From: Chromera velia
Taxonomy: Eukaryota > Sar > Chromeraceae
Direction of reading: 5' to 3'
Length of the DNA: 47,209 nt
Assembly (NCBI GenBank): GCA_018398765.1
Contig: JAHBMJ010003338.1
Coordinates: 44,150-91,358, forward strand
Below are positions 25,201-30,602 of the stretch, piece by piece; position 1 is the stretch's first letter, and the number at the start of each line of letters is the position of its first letter. Below the pieces are notes generated by a model. The model made no database searches and was not told the DNA's origin. It saw only the letters and a list, made by a program, of their open reading frames with translations. The position numbers were made by a program, and so were the translations under genes.

Positions 25201-27652
25201 AGAAGGAAAGAAAAAGAAGAGAAAAAAGAAAAAGAAAAAGAGAAAAAAGGGTGGCGTTGAAGACGAGACCTTCTTCCGCATTCTGAACGAGGAGCGACAG
25301 GCAGTCGGGAAGAAAGGCAGACAGAGACACACAGAAAATGAAATGAACCCCAGGGACAGACTCTACGACTTCCTTTTCTTTTCTTTCTTTCTTTTCCTTT
25401 TTTTTCTTTAACACACACACGCGTACACACACAGATAGAACGAGAGGGACACACGGACGGACAGGCAGGCAGGCAGACAGACAGACAGGCGGGCCGACAG
25501 AAGGCATCAGGGCAGAAATTTGGAAGACACACACACACACACACACACATCAGGGCAGAAAAGAAATTCGGGAGAGAGCGACGAGCTTCATCAGACAGAG
25601 ATCAAGAGCAGAGAAAAAAGCCCCGCAAAGCATCCTGAAGAAGAAATACGCTTTCCCTGACTGTCTCCCTGCCCGGCTTTCTGCCTCCCTGCCTTCTCTC
25701 CGCTCCTGTCTGACTGCATTCCTACTTGCCTGCCTGCGTGCCGCCCTCAGAGCCATGCAGCCTACGGCCTCTCGATCCTGCGCTGTCTGCCTGCAGTCCC
25801 ACCTGAAGCGCCAGTATGGAGCAGGAGACCTGTATGGGGTTTTCCGAGACAGGCGTTCCCGACACCTCCCCTGTCTCTCCGTTCAGAGTCAGCCCGTATT
25901 CACTCAGCTTGCAACCCGCAGAAGGAACGTAGTGGGTCGCTGTCCGAGGCATCGGCAGCAGCTGCACGGTCGCAAAGAGGGGAGGCGCATAGCTTTAATA
26001 GAATATTATACAGCCATGATATACTATTGTATTACATATTTATAATATTCTAAATCCGACAAAGAGAAAAGTGCATGTTCCTCAGACGAACTCAGTAAGC
26101 GCACTTTTCTGTCGGAACAACAACGCAAACGGAGGGAGGGGGGAAGAAAAGAAATACTATGGATAGATATTGTGTAAGCAAGGAGGAAAGGGAAAGCAAG
26201 AAAAGGAAAAGGAAGGTTCACCGACGGACGCAGGAAGATGTCGAGGTGCCTGTCATGACTTGCAAATTGAAGAGAAGATTTGCAAACAAACATCTCAAAG
26301 ACTGCGTACCCGTGCATTGGATTCGGACAGGTGCTCGCTTTCTCATGTAAGGGTGCAGGGCAGAAAAGCATCTGATTTGATTCTGTGCGCGCAGACAAAA
26401 AGAAGCGCAAAAAAAGAAGCAGACGGGCGTCGTGTGTCTCTGGAAGCAACTCAACTCAACTCATCGACGCACGCACACACCTTGATTGTTTGGTTCACAA
26501 TGAAGTCAGAGCTCTGGTCGTAGGTGAATGGGGTGGCTTGTCGGAGTCCCCCCCCGCATGCACAACAAGCGTCCTTGGCAGAGACGTGGCCCTTTTTGCT
26601 TCGGCTCTTCTCAAGGGTTGGCCTCATGTTTTCAGACTGCCAGTACTCAGGAGGCTTCGAGGCGTCGCACACCGCACTGCAGCTCTTCCCGTTTTGGTCG
26701 ATGAAACCAGGAATGTCGACGCACGCAACGCAGACAGGTGTGGCACAGTTGGGGTCGGAATCTGGATCACGGCACTGCAGAACAAATCCAGGCTGGCACA
26801 ATTCGCATTGGTTTCCTCCTGTATAGGTCGCACAGCCAGCGCAGGCAAGCGAAGGGAGGGGGCAGCAGCTTCCTTTGGGCGGCGCGTCGGCGTCCGGGAA
26901 AAACTCGAGCAGAATCTCGTCCTTGGTACAGTTCCCCACCGACACTGAGGCGTCCTCAGCCTCGTTGGGGGGGTGGGCTGTTGTTTCGTTGTGGCTGCCC
27001 AGAAGGGAGTTTGGCACATCAGCCCCCGCTGTCTTTTTCAGAGGGTCGGCGGAGACTCTCAGAGGAGCAGCTGAGAGGGAGTGTAGGGGAGTCTCCCGCG
27101 CAGGGCATCTCTCAAACTCTTCACCGACCGAGGACCTGCATGCACGCAAAAGAATATGGAAAGACGGAGTTCCCTCACGTTTTTTTTCTTTCTTTCTTTC
27201 TGTCTTCTGTTCTCTTTCCCCCCTGCTTTCCGTCTGTCTGCCTTTTCGTCTTTCTTTTTTTCTTTCTGTCCGTCTCGTTTATTGGAAGACAGACAGGAAG
27301 ACCCACAGGACGGACAGCCGGGCAGCCAGGAGTGCAGGCAGGCAGAAATTATGAAGGCTAGTCGAAACTGCAGAAGGAACACAGCCACCGCAGCAGTACA
27401 CATGCAGGACCTGTTGACTATGCAGATCTGCTGGATGGATACACACCTGGGGGGTGCGCCACCTCTCTCTAGGTCATTTGAGAGATCGGGAAGCGGATGG
27501 CCGGAAGCCCTTGGGCCACCACGAGCACGAGAATGGGGATGTTTGTACACGCTATGACGAGAGTCCTGGGTGGCGTACCGGACACTTGCTGTACTGATTC
27601 CGTAAAGGAGAGCAAAGCCTCCCAGCGGAAGCAGAGACGGCAATGCAGCCAT
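376..27652 (-). CDS. Giant modular secreted/surface protein gene, at least 31 exons, 3' end beyond the window
   Basis: The gene reads right to left from a signal-peptide ATG at 27652 and leaves the window past 376. I linked the exons by GT..AG sites plus reading phase; phase closes at every junction except 9/10/11. Coding sequence seen is about 8.3 kb. Modules in order: signal peptide; Cys-rich segment with an ACCACGGG motif; Ig-like He_PIG modules; PAN/Apple; acidic region; a second PAN-like module; two F5/8 type C (discoidin) domains; one TSP1; Pro/Gln-rich linker; several Cys-rich modules. These families are extracellular carbohydrate- or protein-binding modules, so an adhesive surface, cyst-wall or matrix role is inferred, not shown. 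No transmembrane segment was seen, but the C-terminus is missing. Exact exon ends need cDNA. The strand and the single-gene reading are well supported. Confidence 0.72.
1118..1269 (-). CDS. Exon 30
   Basis: It joins exon 29 in phase 2 at TATGTGCAG| and reads FELAQALLGLSPETHLKIVE. The donor AACG|GTCGGC leaves one base, as exon 31 needs. Confidence 0.5.
2004..2304 (-). CDS. Exon 29
   Basis: The exon enters at TCCATGCAG| and ends ATGGG|GTGAGT. It includes GSWFAINKGDGTDMVPQ and NNIPSDWISGSSASIDPKES. Its 3' end and donor are duplicated at 1870-1915 beyond an AT-rich insert. Confidence 0.6.
2640..3135. repeat. GGAAG-rich purine array
   Basis: About 0.5 kb of GGAAG/GGAAGC units on the plus strand in an intron of the giant gene. 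Long 'ORFs' over it on both strands are translations of the repeat, not genes. Confidence 0.8.
3271..3322 (-). CDS. Exon 28 (short, tentative)
   Basis: A 52-base acidic exon (EEGDDSETSGASDLEG) from CCACGCAG| to GGGA|GTCCGT. It supplies the phase needed between exons 27 and 29. Confidence 0.35.
4030..4081. repeat. (CT)n(GT)n microsatellite
   Basis: A CT tract passes directly into an alternating GT tract of about 32 bases, in the intron left of exon 27. Confidence 0.85.
4168..4406 (-). CDS. Exon 27
   Basis: The exon runs from CTATGCAG| to GCAGAG|GTCTGT. It has a Gly/Lys/Pro-rich basic start (GGHGIKRPKRPVRPP), then NVENLYAKHCRLFYPAQPHG. No domain was recognised. Confidence 0.55.
5124..5370 (-). 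CDS. Exon 26
   Basis: The exon enters at CGTATGCAG|. Donor GAAC|GTGCGT leaves one base, exactly what exon 27 needs. Reading on without splicing meets TAA at 5109-5107, so this could instead be a terminal exon. It includes YEGKWGLSNPGTGSTLFLDS. Confidence 0.58.
5646..5815. repeat. GA/GGGA microsatellite
   Basis: Continuous GA and GGGA repeats within the intron between exons 25 and 26. Confidence 0.85.
6000..6109. repeat. 21-bp direct duplication with AT-rich insert at the exon 25 donor
   Basis: Copies at 6000-6020 and 6089-6109 (CAAAGAAAGTCGACCAG shared) flank 68 bp of AT-rich DNA. The right copy is the 3' end of exon 25. Confidence 0.6.
6087..6269 (-). CDS. Exon 25
   Basis: Sixty-one codons in phase 0 from GCGCATGCAG| to CACGCAG|GTCAGC. 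It starts VAVRCCSTGSP and contains DPYEGTFCPTGRDETG, which echoes GTFCP of exon 7 and suggests a repeated module. Confidence 0.6.
6523..6695 (-). CDS. Exon 24: Cys-rich
   Basis: Entry at TAATTTCAG|, exit at GTTTTC|GTGTAT. It contains GCVPKIGVCFAERNGGG and VQKCDSAECYDGTG. No family was assigned. Confidence 0.45.
6849..6982. repeat. 22-bp direct duplication around a CA/TA microsatellite
   Basis: TGCAAGGCATTAGTAGTCCC(CA) occurs at 6849-6870 and 6961-6982. On the minus strand both copies are followed by GT, as TTGCAC|GTTAGT and TTGCAG|GTTGGT. Confidence 0.75.
7035..7132 (-). CDS. Exon 23 (frame uncertain)
   Basis: The acceptor TGCATGCAG| and donor CCGG|GTAAAA give the only phase that links exons 22 and 24, reading GGCKNVTATRGSLDPQ. 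Another frame further left (KCPNEGQVLQGVEMESLG, ending near 6960) also looks protein-like, so the exon could be longer or misframed. Confidence 0.4.
7108..7265. mobile_element. Insert with perfect 19-bp inverted repeats between 24-bp host duplications
   Basis: The arms at 7157-7175 (AAATGAATCACTGAGACTT) and 7215-7233 are exact inverted copies. Outside them the 24-bp host sequence CTTGCACCCGCCGAGTGTCG(CAAC) appears twice, at 7108-7131 and 7242-7265. The left copy is the start of exon 23. This is MITE-like in form, but the flanking duplication is far longer than a normal target-site duplication. Confidence 0.65.
7970..8112 (-). CDS. Exon 22
   Basis: The exon runs from CCGTGCAG| to CTACAG|GTCTGT. 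It reads LPMWDLRDDMVALGCRLPDE and ends DIHFSCYR. The donor is followed by a GTCT microsatellite. Confidence 0.55.
8467..9015 (-). CDS. Exon 21
   Basis: A long phase-0 exon of 183 codons from GCATGCATGCAG| to CAACAG|GTACGT. It starts ASGCYQAGSAFRPES and contains VLLDNDWAVRDFGVSDPEA. No domain was recognised. A later GTGAGT (8391-8395) is an alternative donor, but it does not match the next exon's phase. Confidence 0.6.
9767..10127 (-). CDS. Exon 20
   Basis: The exon runs from GTCATGCAG| to ACAGAG|GTCTGT, phase 2 to 0. It starts ECASCLEVAGG, finishing the Cys-rich unit, and then encodes about 110 residues with no recognised domain (GGNYPMYFTERMAWMLVFQ). Confidence 0.6.
10808..10921 (-). CDS. 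Exon 19: sushi-like Cys module
   Basis: It enters at GGCATGCAG| and leaves at CACGA|GTGAGT. VGLTCVDGEWIDHYGD resembles the C-x-x-G-x-W end of a sushi/CCP-type module begun in exon 18. The assignment is tentative. Confidence 0.6.
11518..11663. mobile_element. Palindromic insert between 47-bp host duplications
   Basis: Copies at 11518-11564 and 11617-11663 contain the 3' end of exon 18 plus its donor. The 52-bp insert has arms CATTTACTTTC (11567-11577) and GAAAGTAAATG (11595-11605) around GAATTC, with the TTCTGTATGAAAG core shared by other inserts. Confidence 0.7.
11643..11810 (-). CDS. Exon 18: Cys-rich module
   Basis: The exon runs from AGGATGCAG| to GGACAG|GTCGGT, phase 2 to 2. The Cys pattern is MLSCELNK...DECGQCKYRP...LTASCWKD. 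The 3' end and donor are duplicated across a palindromic insert (11518-11663). Confidence 0.6.
12177..12566 (-). CDS. Exon 17: end of F5/8C domain 2, TSP1 repeat, Pro/Gln linker
   Basis: The exon opens with IQVFGEVG, the closing discoidin strand. A thrombospondin type 1 repeat follows (YGEWSPWGACKSPTG, CGRGVQTRTRTC and later Cys) with the WxxWxxC and CGxG..R.R.C signatures. W residues of this motif are often C-mannosylated. The exon then has a PQQPPQKPAEQP-type linker. The donor GAACA|GTCAGT keeps phase 2. Confidence 0.78.
12691..13295. repeat. (TTTC)n tetranucleotide array
   Basis: About 600 bp of TTTC with TTCG, TTTG and TTCC variants, in the intron between exons 16 and 17. It produces spurious Phe/Leu/Ser and Lys/Arg/Glu ORFs. 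Confidence 0.9.
13638..13777. repeat. 28-bp tandem repeat, 5 copies
   Basis: CATCATGCCTGTCCTGTACA-containing units repeat five times with a single T variant in the third. Each unit contains the palindrome TGTACA. The array is intronic. Confidence 0.85.
13966..14103 (-). CDS. Exon 16: third part of F5/8C domain 2
   Basis: Entry at ATGCTGCAG|, exit at GTCCC|GTCAGT, phase 2 to 2. It contains MDLTKYVRCFVSVKETGVMG and RYVYIYNHDN, the late discoidin strands (GRYVYIY). Confidence 0.7.
14333..14705. repeat. 57-bp minisatellite, 6 copies
   Basis: GAATTC sites recur at 14365, 14422, 14479, 14536, 14593 and 14650, exactly 57 bp apart, in purine-rich DNA. Because 57 is a multiple of three, both strands stay open in frame; the long ORFs here are artefacts. 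It lies in the intron between exons 15 and 16. Confidence 0.85.
15186..15353 (-). CDS. Exon 15: core of F5/8C domain 2
   Basis: The exon joins exon 14 in phase 2. It reads GPQYIRIDLQQYALVERVAI and ends with SGAQVFVGSDASFPG, the Y-I-R-I-D-L and V.VGSD strands of F5/8C. The donor is TTTCT|GTCAGT. Confidence 0.72.
15610..15743 (-). CDS. Exon 14: start of F5/8C domain 2
   Basis: The donor is a canonical GG|GTAAGT. The peptide SLLTDGDFDKPWTAKEG carries the L-x-D-G-D...W of discoidin domains. The acceptor is less sure: the first AG after the pyrimidine tract is ATCGAG|GAG. The exon start is partly duplicated upstream (about 15864-15891), with an AT-rich insert between. Confidence 0.6.
16016..16650. 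repeat. (GGAA)n array
   Basis: About 630 bp of GGAA/GAAA/GGGA units in the intron between exons 13 and 14. The spurious Lys/Glu/Gly/Arg ORFs on both strands are not genes. Confidence 0.9.
16938..17198 (-). CDS. Exon 13: second half of F5/8C domain 1
   Basis: Eighty-seven codons in phase 0 between TGCATGCAG| and GGAAGC|GTCAGT. It completes the discoidin domain of exon 12 and ends GQFILLRRLGS, the usual YIRLRR-type strand. Several Cys (RCDK, VKCGNS, DLCK, MKCD) may form disulphides. Confidence 0.72.
17199..18025. other. Intron between exons 12 and 13
   Basis: The intron contains an imperfect GAGAGACGATCGAA duplication (about 17410 and 17479) around an ATT-rich hairpin-like stretch (17445-17470) and a poly-T tract near 17757. 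No coding signal was recognised. Confidence 0.4.
18026..18675 (-). CDS. Exon 12: linker and first half of F5/8C domain 1
   Basis: The exon enters at TTTCTTGCAG| and leaves at GTCACG|GTGAGT. The Cys pair CDAACL...NPEEC is followed by an Ala/Ser/Gly-rich linker. The start of a discoidin (F5/8C) domain, with RLIDGD and NVAAYIDLGASKEINTVT, comes last. The D-G-D followed by Y-I-D-L-G is the family core. Confidence 0.75.
19030..19470. repeat. (AAAG)n array
   Basis: About 440 bp of AAAG with AACG and AAAC variants, in the intron between exons 11 and 12. Confidence 0.9.
19486..19559 (-). CDS. Exon 11
   Basis: The exon runs from CTCATGCAG| to CGTCAAG|GTCAGT. The frame that fits exon 12 reads a helical stretch, MLQQSTAEMKAISGTLYALV. 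Confidence 0.5.
19632..19743. repeat. 56-bp perfect tandem duplication
   Basis: AGAGTCAACATGCAGGAAAG... is repeated once with period 56 and no visible difference, which suggests a recent event. Confidence 0.8.
19810..19858 (-). CDS. Exon 10 (tentative)
   Basis: A 49-base open segment between CTCTGCAG| and AAAGC|GTGTAT. It joins exon 11 in phase but fits exon 9 only if the weaker exon 9 donor is used. It may be wrong. Confidence 0.25.
20083..20315 (-). CDS. Exon 9: second PAN/Apple-like module
   Basis: The exon enters at TTCATTCAG|. It contains DCFPAEWGGNYP and FEICEKLCILNPNCYYF, a C-x3-C-x5-C Apple-type core. The donor TTCTGG|GTCCGT leaves phase 0. A second GT four bases further on would leave one base and suit exon 10, so the exact end is undecided. 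Confidence 0.6.
20476..20790. repeat. 68-69-bp tandem array carrying the TTCTGTATGAAA core, 4.5 copies
   Basis: Units start at 20476, 20544, 20612, 20681 and 20750. Each has host-like GTCTGCGCATGCATGCAAGA followed by a poly-T run and CTGTATGAAAGTAAAC, one arm of the palindromic insert. The array looks like repeated rounds of the same duplication in the intron between exons 8 and 9. Confidence 0.8.
20894..20967 (-). CDS. Exon 8: short Cys-containing exon
   Basis: The exon runs from CCATGCAG| to AAGA|GTGAGT (a canonical donor). It joins exon 7 (two bases) and exon 9 (one base) in phase. The reading is TALLCPTLHHACRSGSDLPE. Confidence 0.5.
21194..21215. other. G homopolymer with an ambiguous base
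   Basis: A run of about 21 G contains N at 21202, most likely a sequencing or assembly uncertainty. It may form a G-quadruplex. Confidence 0.7.
21374..21604. repeat. Purine minisatellite of about 40-44 bp
   Basis: Units of GAAAGAAAATAAAGAGAAAA and variants ending GGAC(C/A)AAAA repeat five to six times, beside the exon 7 donor. Confidence 0.7.
21619..22229 (-). CDS. Exon 7: acidic low-complexity exon
   Basis: The exon enters at TTGCAG| and leaves at CTGTTG|GTAGCG with two bases over. The first half (PNEAWLTGTFCPLVPDL) is ordered-looking and resembles GTFCP in exon 25. The second half is a Glu/Ser-rich acidic stretch (EKEEVSESEKEEE). Confidence 0.6.
22770..23072 (-). CDS. Exon 6: PAN/Apple module
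   Basis: The exon has 101 codons in phase 0, between GCGTGCAG| and CTCCAG|GTTTGT. DTCRKACTSLPNCAAYTFDS followed by GGCQAV is the C-x3-C-x6-C-x-x-(Y/F) spacing of PAN/Apple domains. Further Cys residues follow at GGCSSVDGSTSPDC. The family binds proteins or glycans outside the cell. Confidence 0.7.
23555..23698 (-). CDS. Exon 5
   Basis: Forty-eight codons in phase 0 between CTGCCTGCAG| and TTGGCAG|GTCAGC. It continues the second Ig-like module and ends ADSTCWQ. No separate domain was recognised. Confidence 0.55.
24001..25170 (-). CDS. Exon 4: long Ser/Thr-rich exon with a second He_PIG-like motif
   Basis: This is the largest exon, 390 codons in phase 0, entering at CTCCTGCAG| and leaving at TTCACG|GTCTGT. 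It begins NAEEGLVFNATLSFST, continues the Ig-like fold, then runs through a Ser/Thr-rich low-complexity stretch. It ends in LDPLTGILSGETG, a second He_PIG-type turn. The first 32 bases of the exon and its acceptor are duplicated across a purine insert (25139-25285). Confidence 0.7.
25139..25285. repeat. 35-bp duplication with purine insert across the exon 4 acceptor
   Basis: Copies at 25139-25173 and 25251-25285 differ at one base. On the minus strand both begin with an AG acceptor (CTGCAG| and GTTCAG|). The 77-bp insert is AAAG-rich. Confidence 0.75.
25803..25961 (-). CDS. Exon 3: He_PIG-type Ig-like module
   Basis: The exon enters at CCGTGCAG| and leaves at CTTCAG|GTGGGA, 53 codons in phase 0. 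The signature GLTLNGETGEVSGTP is the classic G-L-x-L-x-x-x-T-G-x-x-S-G-T-P of He_PIG domains. An AT-rich hairpin (25999-26052) lies just inside the upstream intron. Confidence 0.7.
25999..26052. repeat. AT-rich hairpin next to exon 3
   Basis: Perfect 12-bp arms TAGAATATTATA (25999-26010) and TATAATATTCTA (26041-26052) lie 37 bp upstream of the exon 3 acceptor. Confidence 0.65.
26481..27135 (-). CDS. Exon 2: Cys-rich segment and ACCACGGG module
   Basis: The exon enters at TGCATGCAG| and leaves at ATCAAG|GTGTGT in phase 0. It encodes a Cys cluster (CAGCATYTGGNQCELC) and then a module with IPGFIDQNGKSCSA and KDACCACGGG. The D..G..C...ACCxCGGG layout is common in secreted proteins of algae and protists. 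Its last residues (FTYDQSSDFIVNQTIK) begin the Ig-like module completed by exon 3. Confidence 0.7.
27447..27652 (-). CDS. Exon 1: start and signal peptide
   Basis: The ATG at 27652-27650 opens a hydrophobic leader (MAALPSLLPLGGFALLYG) ending near STAS, as expected of a signal peptide. The exon ends CCCCCCAG|GTGTGT and leaves two bases, which match exon 2. No further upstream exon was recognised. Confidence 0.6.
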
Positions 27653-28819
27653 CTTTCGTTCTTTCCGTCGGAGCGGCCCGCAACGGTCGTGACGGCTTAA
27701 AGAAAGACTTGCTTCTCTTCTCTCAGGTAATGTTGGTGGCTGGCCTGAAGTCCGAAGGAAATTTAACCAAGCTGATCGAATCGGTCAACTCGATGCAGCA
27801 AAAATCGCTGGGAACAAAAGAGATGCGATCGGAGCTAGTGAGACGTTCTGCCGAGAATTAAACCGGCTTCACAAATTGTAGACGCAACGCAGCTTCGATC
27901 GTCGATCAGGGACGGGGGTGGCAGTCCAGGAACACACAATTACAAGCAAAAGCCTTGAACACTGAGCACTCTCACCGGCCGCAATGAACTATCCGAACAT
28001 GGTTGTCGCGCTGACGGGGGGGGGGGTACCCCCCCCTTCAGATGCCTCCCTCCGCCCTCCAGCCCCCCCCCCCGTCACCTTCATGGAGGCTTTTTCCCTC
28101 CGAGCCTGGCTTAGAAACTTTTCTCTCGCTTTCTCTTCTGTCACTCCAGTCATCTCCAGTCAGACTGCTGTGATCGATTGCTCTCTCTATGTATAGCTGA
28201 GTCTCTGTATCGAAGTTCGACTGTAGCCCCGGTGCTTTTTTCAGAGATATATTAATACAGATAGCGGTCTGTCTTGATCGTGCAGATGAGTTCTGTCACT
28301 GCTTTCGACCTTGGGGGGGCTTCGTGGGTCTCTTATCACTTCTGTCGTTATTTTGGGATGCAAGCTGCAGCAACGAGACGCTGCATCAGGGAATAGGTGG
28401 AAGCGGTCAGTCTCCAATCCGGCATGCAGGCACGAGCAGACCCATGCGTGCGTGCAACTCCGGAATATCTTTTCCTTTGCTGCATGTCTCCTGTGATCCA
28501 TCGGCAGCTCTCGCGTTGCACTTTTTTCTTTCTTTGCACACCTTGACTCTCTTTGCTCTTTGTTCTCATTCAGAAAGACGGAGAGAGTCTCTGAACACAG
28601 CAGAAGGGCTGGGGACGGGAACGAGCCGCTTTGTTATGTAGTCTGTCTGCCTGTCTGTCTGGCATTGGGCTGTGAAGGGCCGCAGGTCACGCTTTAAGGC
28701 CTGGAGCTCTAGTACCCTTCTAGGCCTGGAGCGCGCCAAAAGAAAGAAGGGGAAGAAAGAACGGAAACTTATCTATCATCACAGTCACTGAAAAAGAAAA
28801 GAAAAGAAGAAACCATATA

Positions 28820-28851
<32 letters not shown>

Positions 28852-28943
28852 CGGAGTGGTATTTGGTACTGCGTTCGGGAGTCAAGAGATCACACTCTCA
28901 GCAAGTGTTTTCCTTGCTTTCTGTCCTTTTCTCATCAACGCAG
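27653..28943. other. Divergent intergenic/5' region between the giant gene and the F5/8C-like gene
   Basis: No recognised exon. It holds an 11-G/8-C inverted tract (28016-28036), a GTCT microsatellite (28820-28851) and a 72-codon ORF at 27643-27861 (plus strand) of unknown status. Promoters for both genes, and the 5' exon of the plus gene, would be expected here. Confidence 0.4.
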
Positions 28944-29579
28944 ACGACAGCTTCAAGTTCCCGCCTTCCGACATCGGCGCTGCGTCCACTTGGATCCGTG
29001 TCCCGCAGTGGTCCTGGAGGAATCAATATGGATTGCACGACAAATTCTACAAAGACCACTCAGGGAGTGTCTGCCCTGGAAGATATACAGTCTATACGAA
29101 TACTGCAACTGATCGTGCGTTTACACTGGCGGGGGCGTTTGACCGGCAGGATGGGTCAGACGACAACGAGTGGCTCACCAAAGGCGTGGTCAAGCACTCG
29201 GGGTTGAGCGGATCCGCAGACGCGAATGTGGAGCTCGTCCTCGAGATCCCGTACCGGATTGCCGTCAGCGCCTACTCCATGCAATCGCGTACCGGCTGCT
29301 GTGAGGGTCGCAGCGTCAGCAAGGCGACGGTCTGGGGGTCCAATACGTTTGGCTTGGGGCCAGCGGCGTGGGGAAATTCTGTATGGACCCTTTTAGGGTC
29401 TCATGAGAACGTGACGAATTGGAGTCAGGGGGAGACAAAGACCTTTTCCGCAGACCCCTCGAAGGGATTCTTTTTCCAATTCAAATTCGTCCTCAAGAAG
29501 AATTCCCAATCCGACGACGACTTTTTCAATATGGCCGACTTTGACATCACTTCAGCTCATGGGGATCCGAGCCTGGCAG
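28944..29579 (+). CDS. Exon with F5/8C-like domain
   Basis: The exon has 636 bases, enters with one base carried over and leaves with one. The SMQSRTGCCEGR turn and W-x-x-L-G-S strand are typical of the discoidin-like domains of algae and algal viruses. N-glycosylation sequons are present at NVT and NWS. Confidence 0.68.
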
Positions 29580-29971
29580 GTTTGTGGAGCCCCCCCCTAC
29601 TTCGCCTGTTTGCATGAATGTGTGGATCGATGCATGTGAGTGCATGTGTGGCACTGCAGAGAGAGGTCTCCACAGACGCATGCACCAGTCTGCAGTTCAG
29701 ATCCAATCGGACGCTTGATCACTGCATGCGTGTCAGAATGTGGTGCTGCCCGCCTCTGCTGTGCCTCTGCATGGCCTCTGCCTCTTTGCACGTGGATCGA
29801 GTCATCACCTTCTCTACTTGTCCAACGAAAGGGGGGCGTGAAATGCCTGCGTCGCCTGCTCATGCAGCGAGGACTGCGTGCGTCAAGGGGTTGTTTGAGG
29901 GAGAAGCGGTTGCTCCCCTAGCTCCATTGACTTTGGTTTTTTCCCTTGTGCGTGTCGATCTGCACCTGCAG

Positions 29972-30103
29972 GAACGCATGTGGAGGCTAACGGAAAAATG
30001 GTGTCCAACACGTGTGCGACGTGTGTACCCGGGACGACGAATGTGGCAGAAGGCTCTGACGAGAAAGAGGAGGCAGCTTTTAGTCAGGAGCTAGGTCAGG
30101 AGG
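29972..30103 (+). CDS. Second exon with C-x2-C cysteine repeat
   Basis: It reads on in phase from the F5/8C-like exon: THVEANGKMVSNTCATCVPG. The end at GG|GTAAAG is uncertain. An imperfect repeat of GGCAGCTTTT(A/G)GTCAG covers it. Confidence 0.5.
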
Positions 30104-30129
30104 GTAAAGAGCGGCAGCTTTTGGTCAGA

Positions 30130-30602
30130 AAGCACACATACATTGTCCAACCCGGGCCCCCTCCAATAAGTAAACTAATTGCATAGTAACTCCTAGGATA
30201 ACTCTTGTAAATGATACATGTAGCTTTTGTCCTTCTTCGTCTTTTTTGCGATTGTGTAAATTTTTCTGCCAAAAAATGAAAAAAAGCATATCTATCCAAC
30301 TTTTTTTAAAAAATGTCAAAAGTTCAAAGTTATGTTACAACTTAGGGCCTAACTTCATCATCATCATCATACACTATCGTTGTTTACCTAGACTAGTGGC
30401 CTAGCCTTCGACGCTTCTAACGTTCGGCAAGAGACAAGCTCGGCAGCCTTCCCCCAAAGGAGAAAGCACGCCTAGCTTAGGGCTAGACTAAGGGACCCAT
30501 CTTGCCAGTGCACGTGTGAAAAAGTAAGTTTTAAAATTGAAAGGCTGATGGGAATAACAAATAGATATAGCGGGAAGGCTTTATAGGATTAGTTATAGAA
30601 GC
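30130..30602. other. AT-rich island, left part
   Basis: Base composition shifts abruptly to AT-rich with homopolymer runs and an ATC microsatellite near 30358. It ends at the retrotransposon. With 36508-36690 it probably formed one block before insertion. No ORF or clear terminal repeats were seen. Confidence 0.45.
30598..30602. repeat. Target-site duplication, left (GAAGC)
   Basis: GAAGC precedes the 5' LTR and is repeated at 36503-36507 after the 3' LTR, giving the 5-bp duplication typical of Ty3/gypsy integration. Confidence 0.8.

Larger units (their letters stand above)
28944..30186 (+). pseudogene. F5/8C-like extracellular protein gene, apparently truncated
   Basis: Two exons are seen. 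The first (28944-29579) follows a strong pyrimidine tract and CAACGCAG|. It encodes an F5/8C-like domain: AFDRQDGSDDNEW, LEIPYRIAVSAYSMQSRTGC, KATVWGSN, WTLLGSHENVTNW and FFFQFKFV. It leaves at TGGCAG|GTTTGT. The second (29972 onward) enters at ACCTGCAG| in matching phase and reads SNTCATCVPGTTN, a C-x2-C-x-x-GT cysteine repeat. It then reaches TAG at 30184, or splices at GG|GTAAAG (30104), just before an AT-rich island. No start codon exon was found, and no later exons are visible. Either the gene resumes far downstream or the island removed its 3' part; I favour truncation. The gene points away from the giant F5/8C gene. Confidence 0.5.

Noticed and set aside
27643-27861. 72-codon plus-strand ORF overlapping the giant gene's start
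   Set aside because: Protein-like in its second half, but it has no splice or domain support; kept only as a note.
28856-28943. Leader-like sequence before the F5/8C-like exon as a signal peptide
   Set aside because: The open frame starts at GTG, not ATG, and a strong pyrimidine-CAG acceptor lies at its end, so it is more likely intron.
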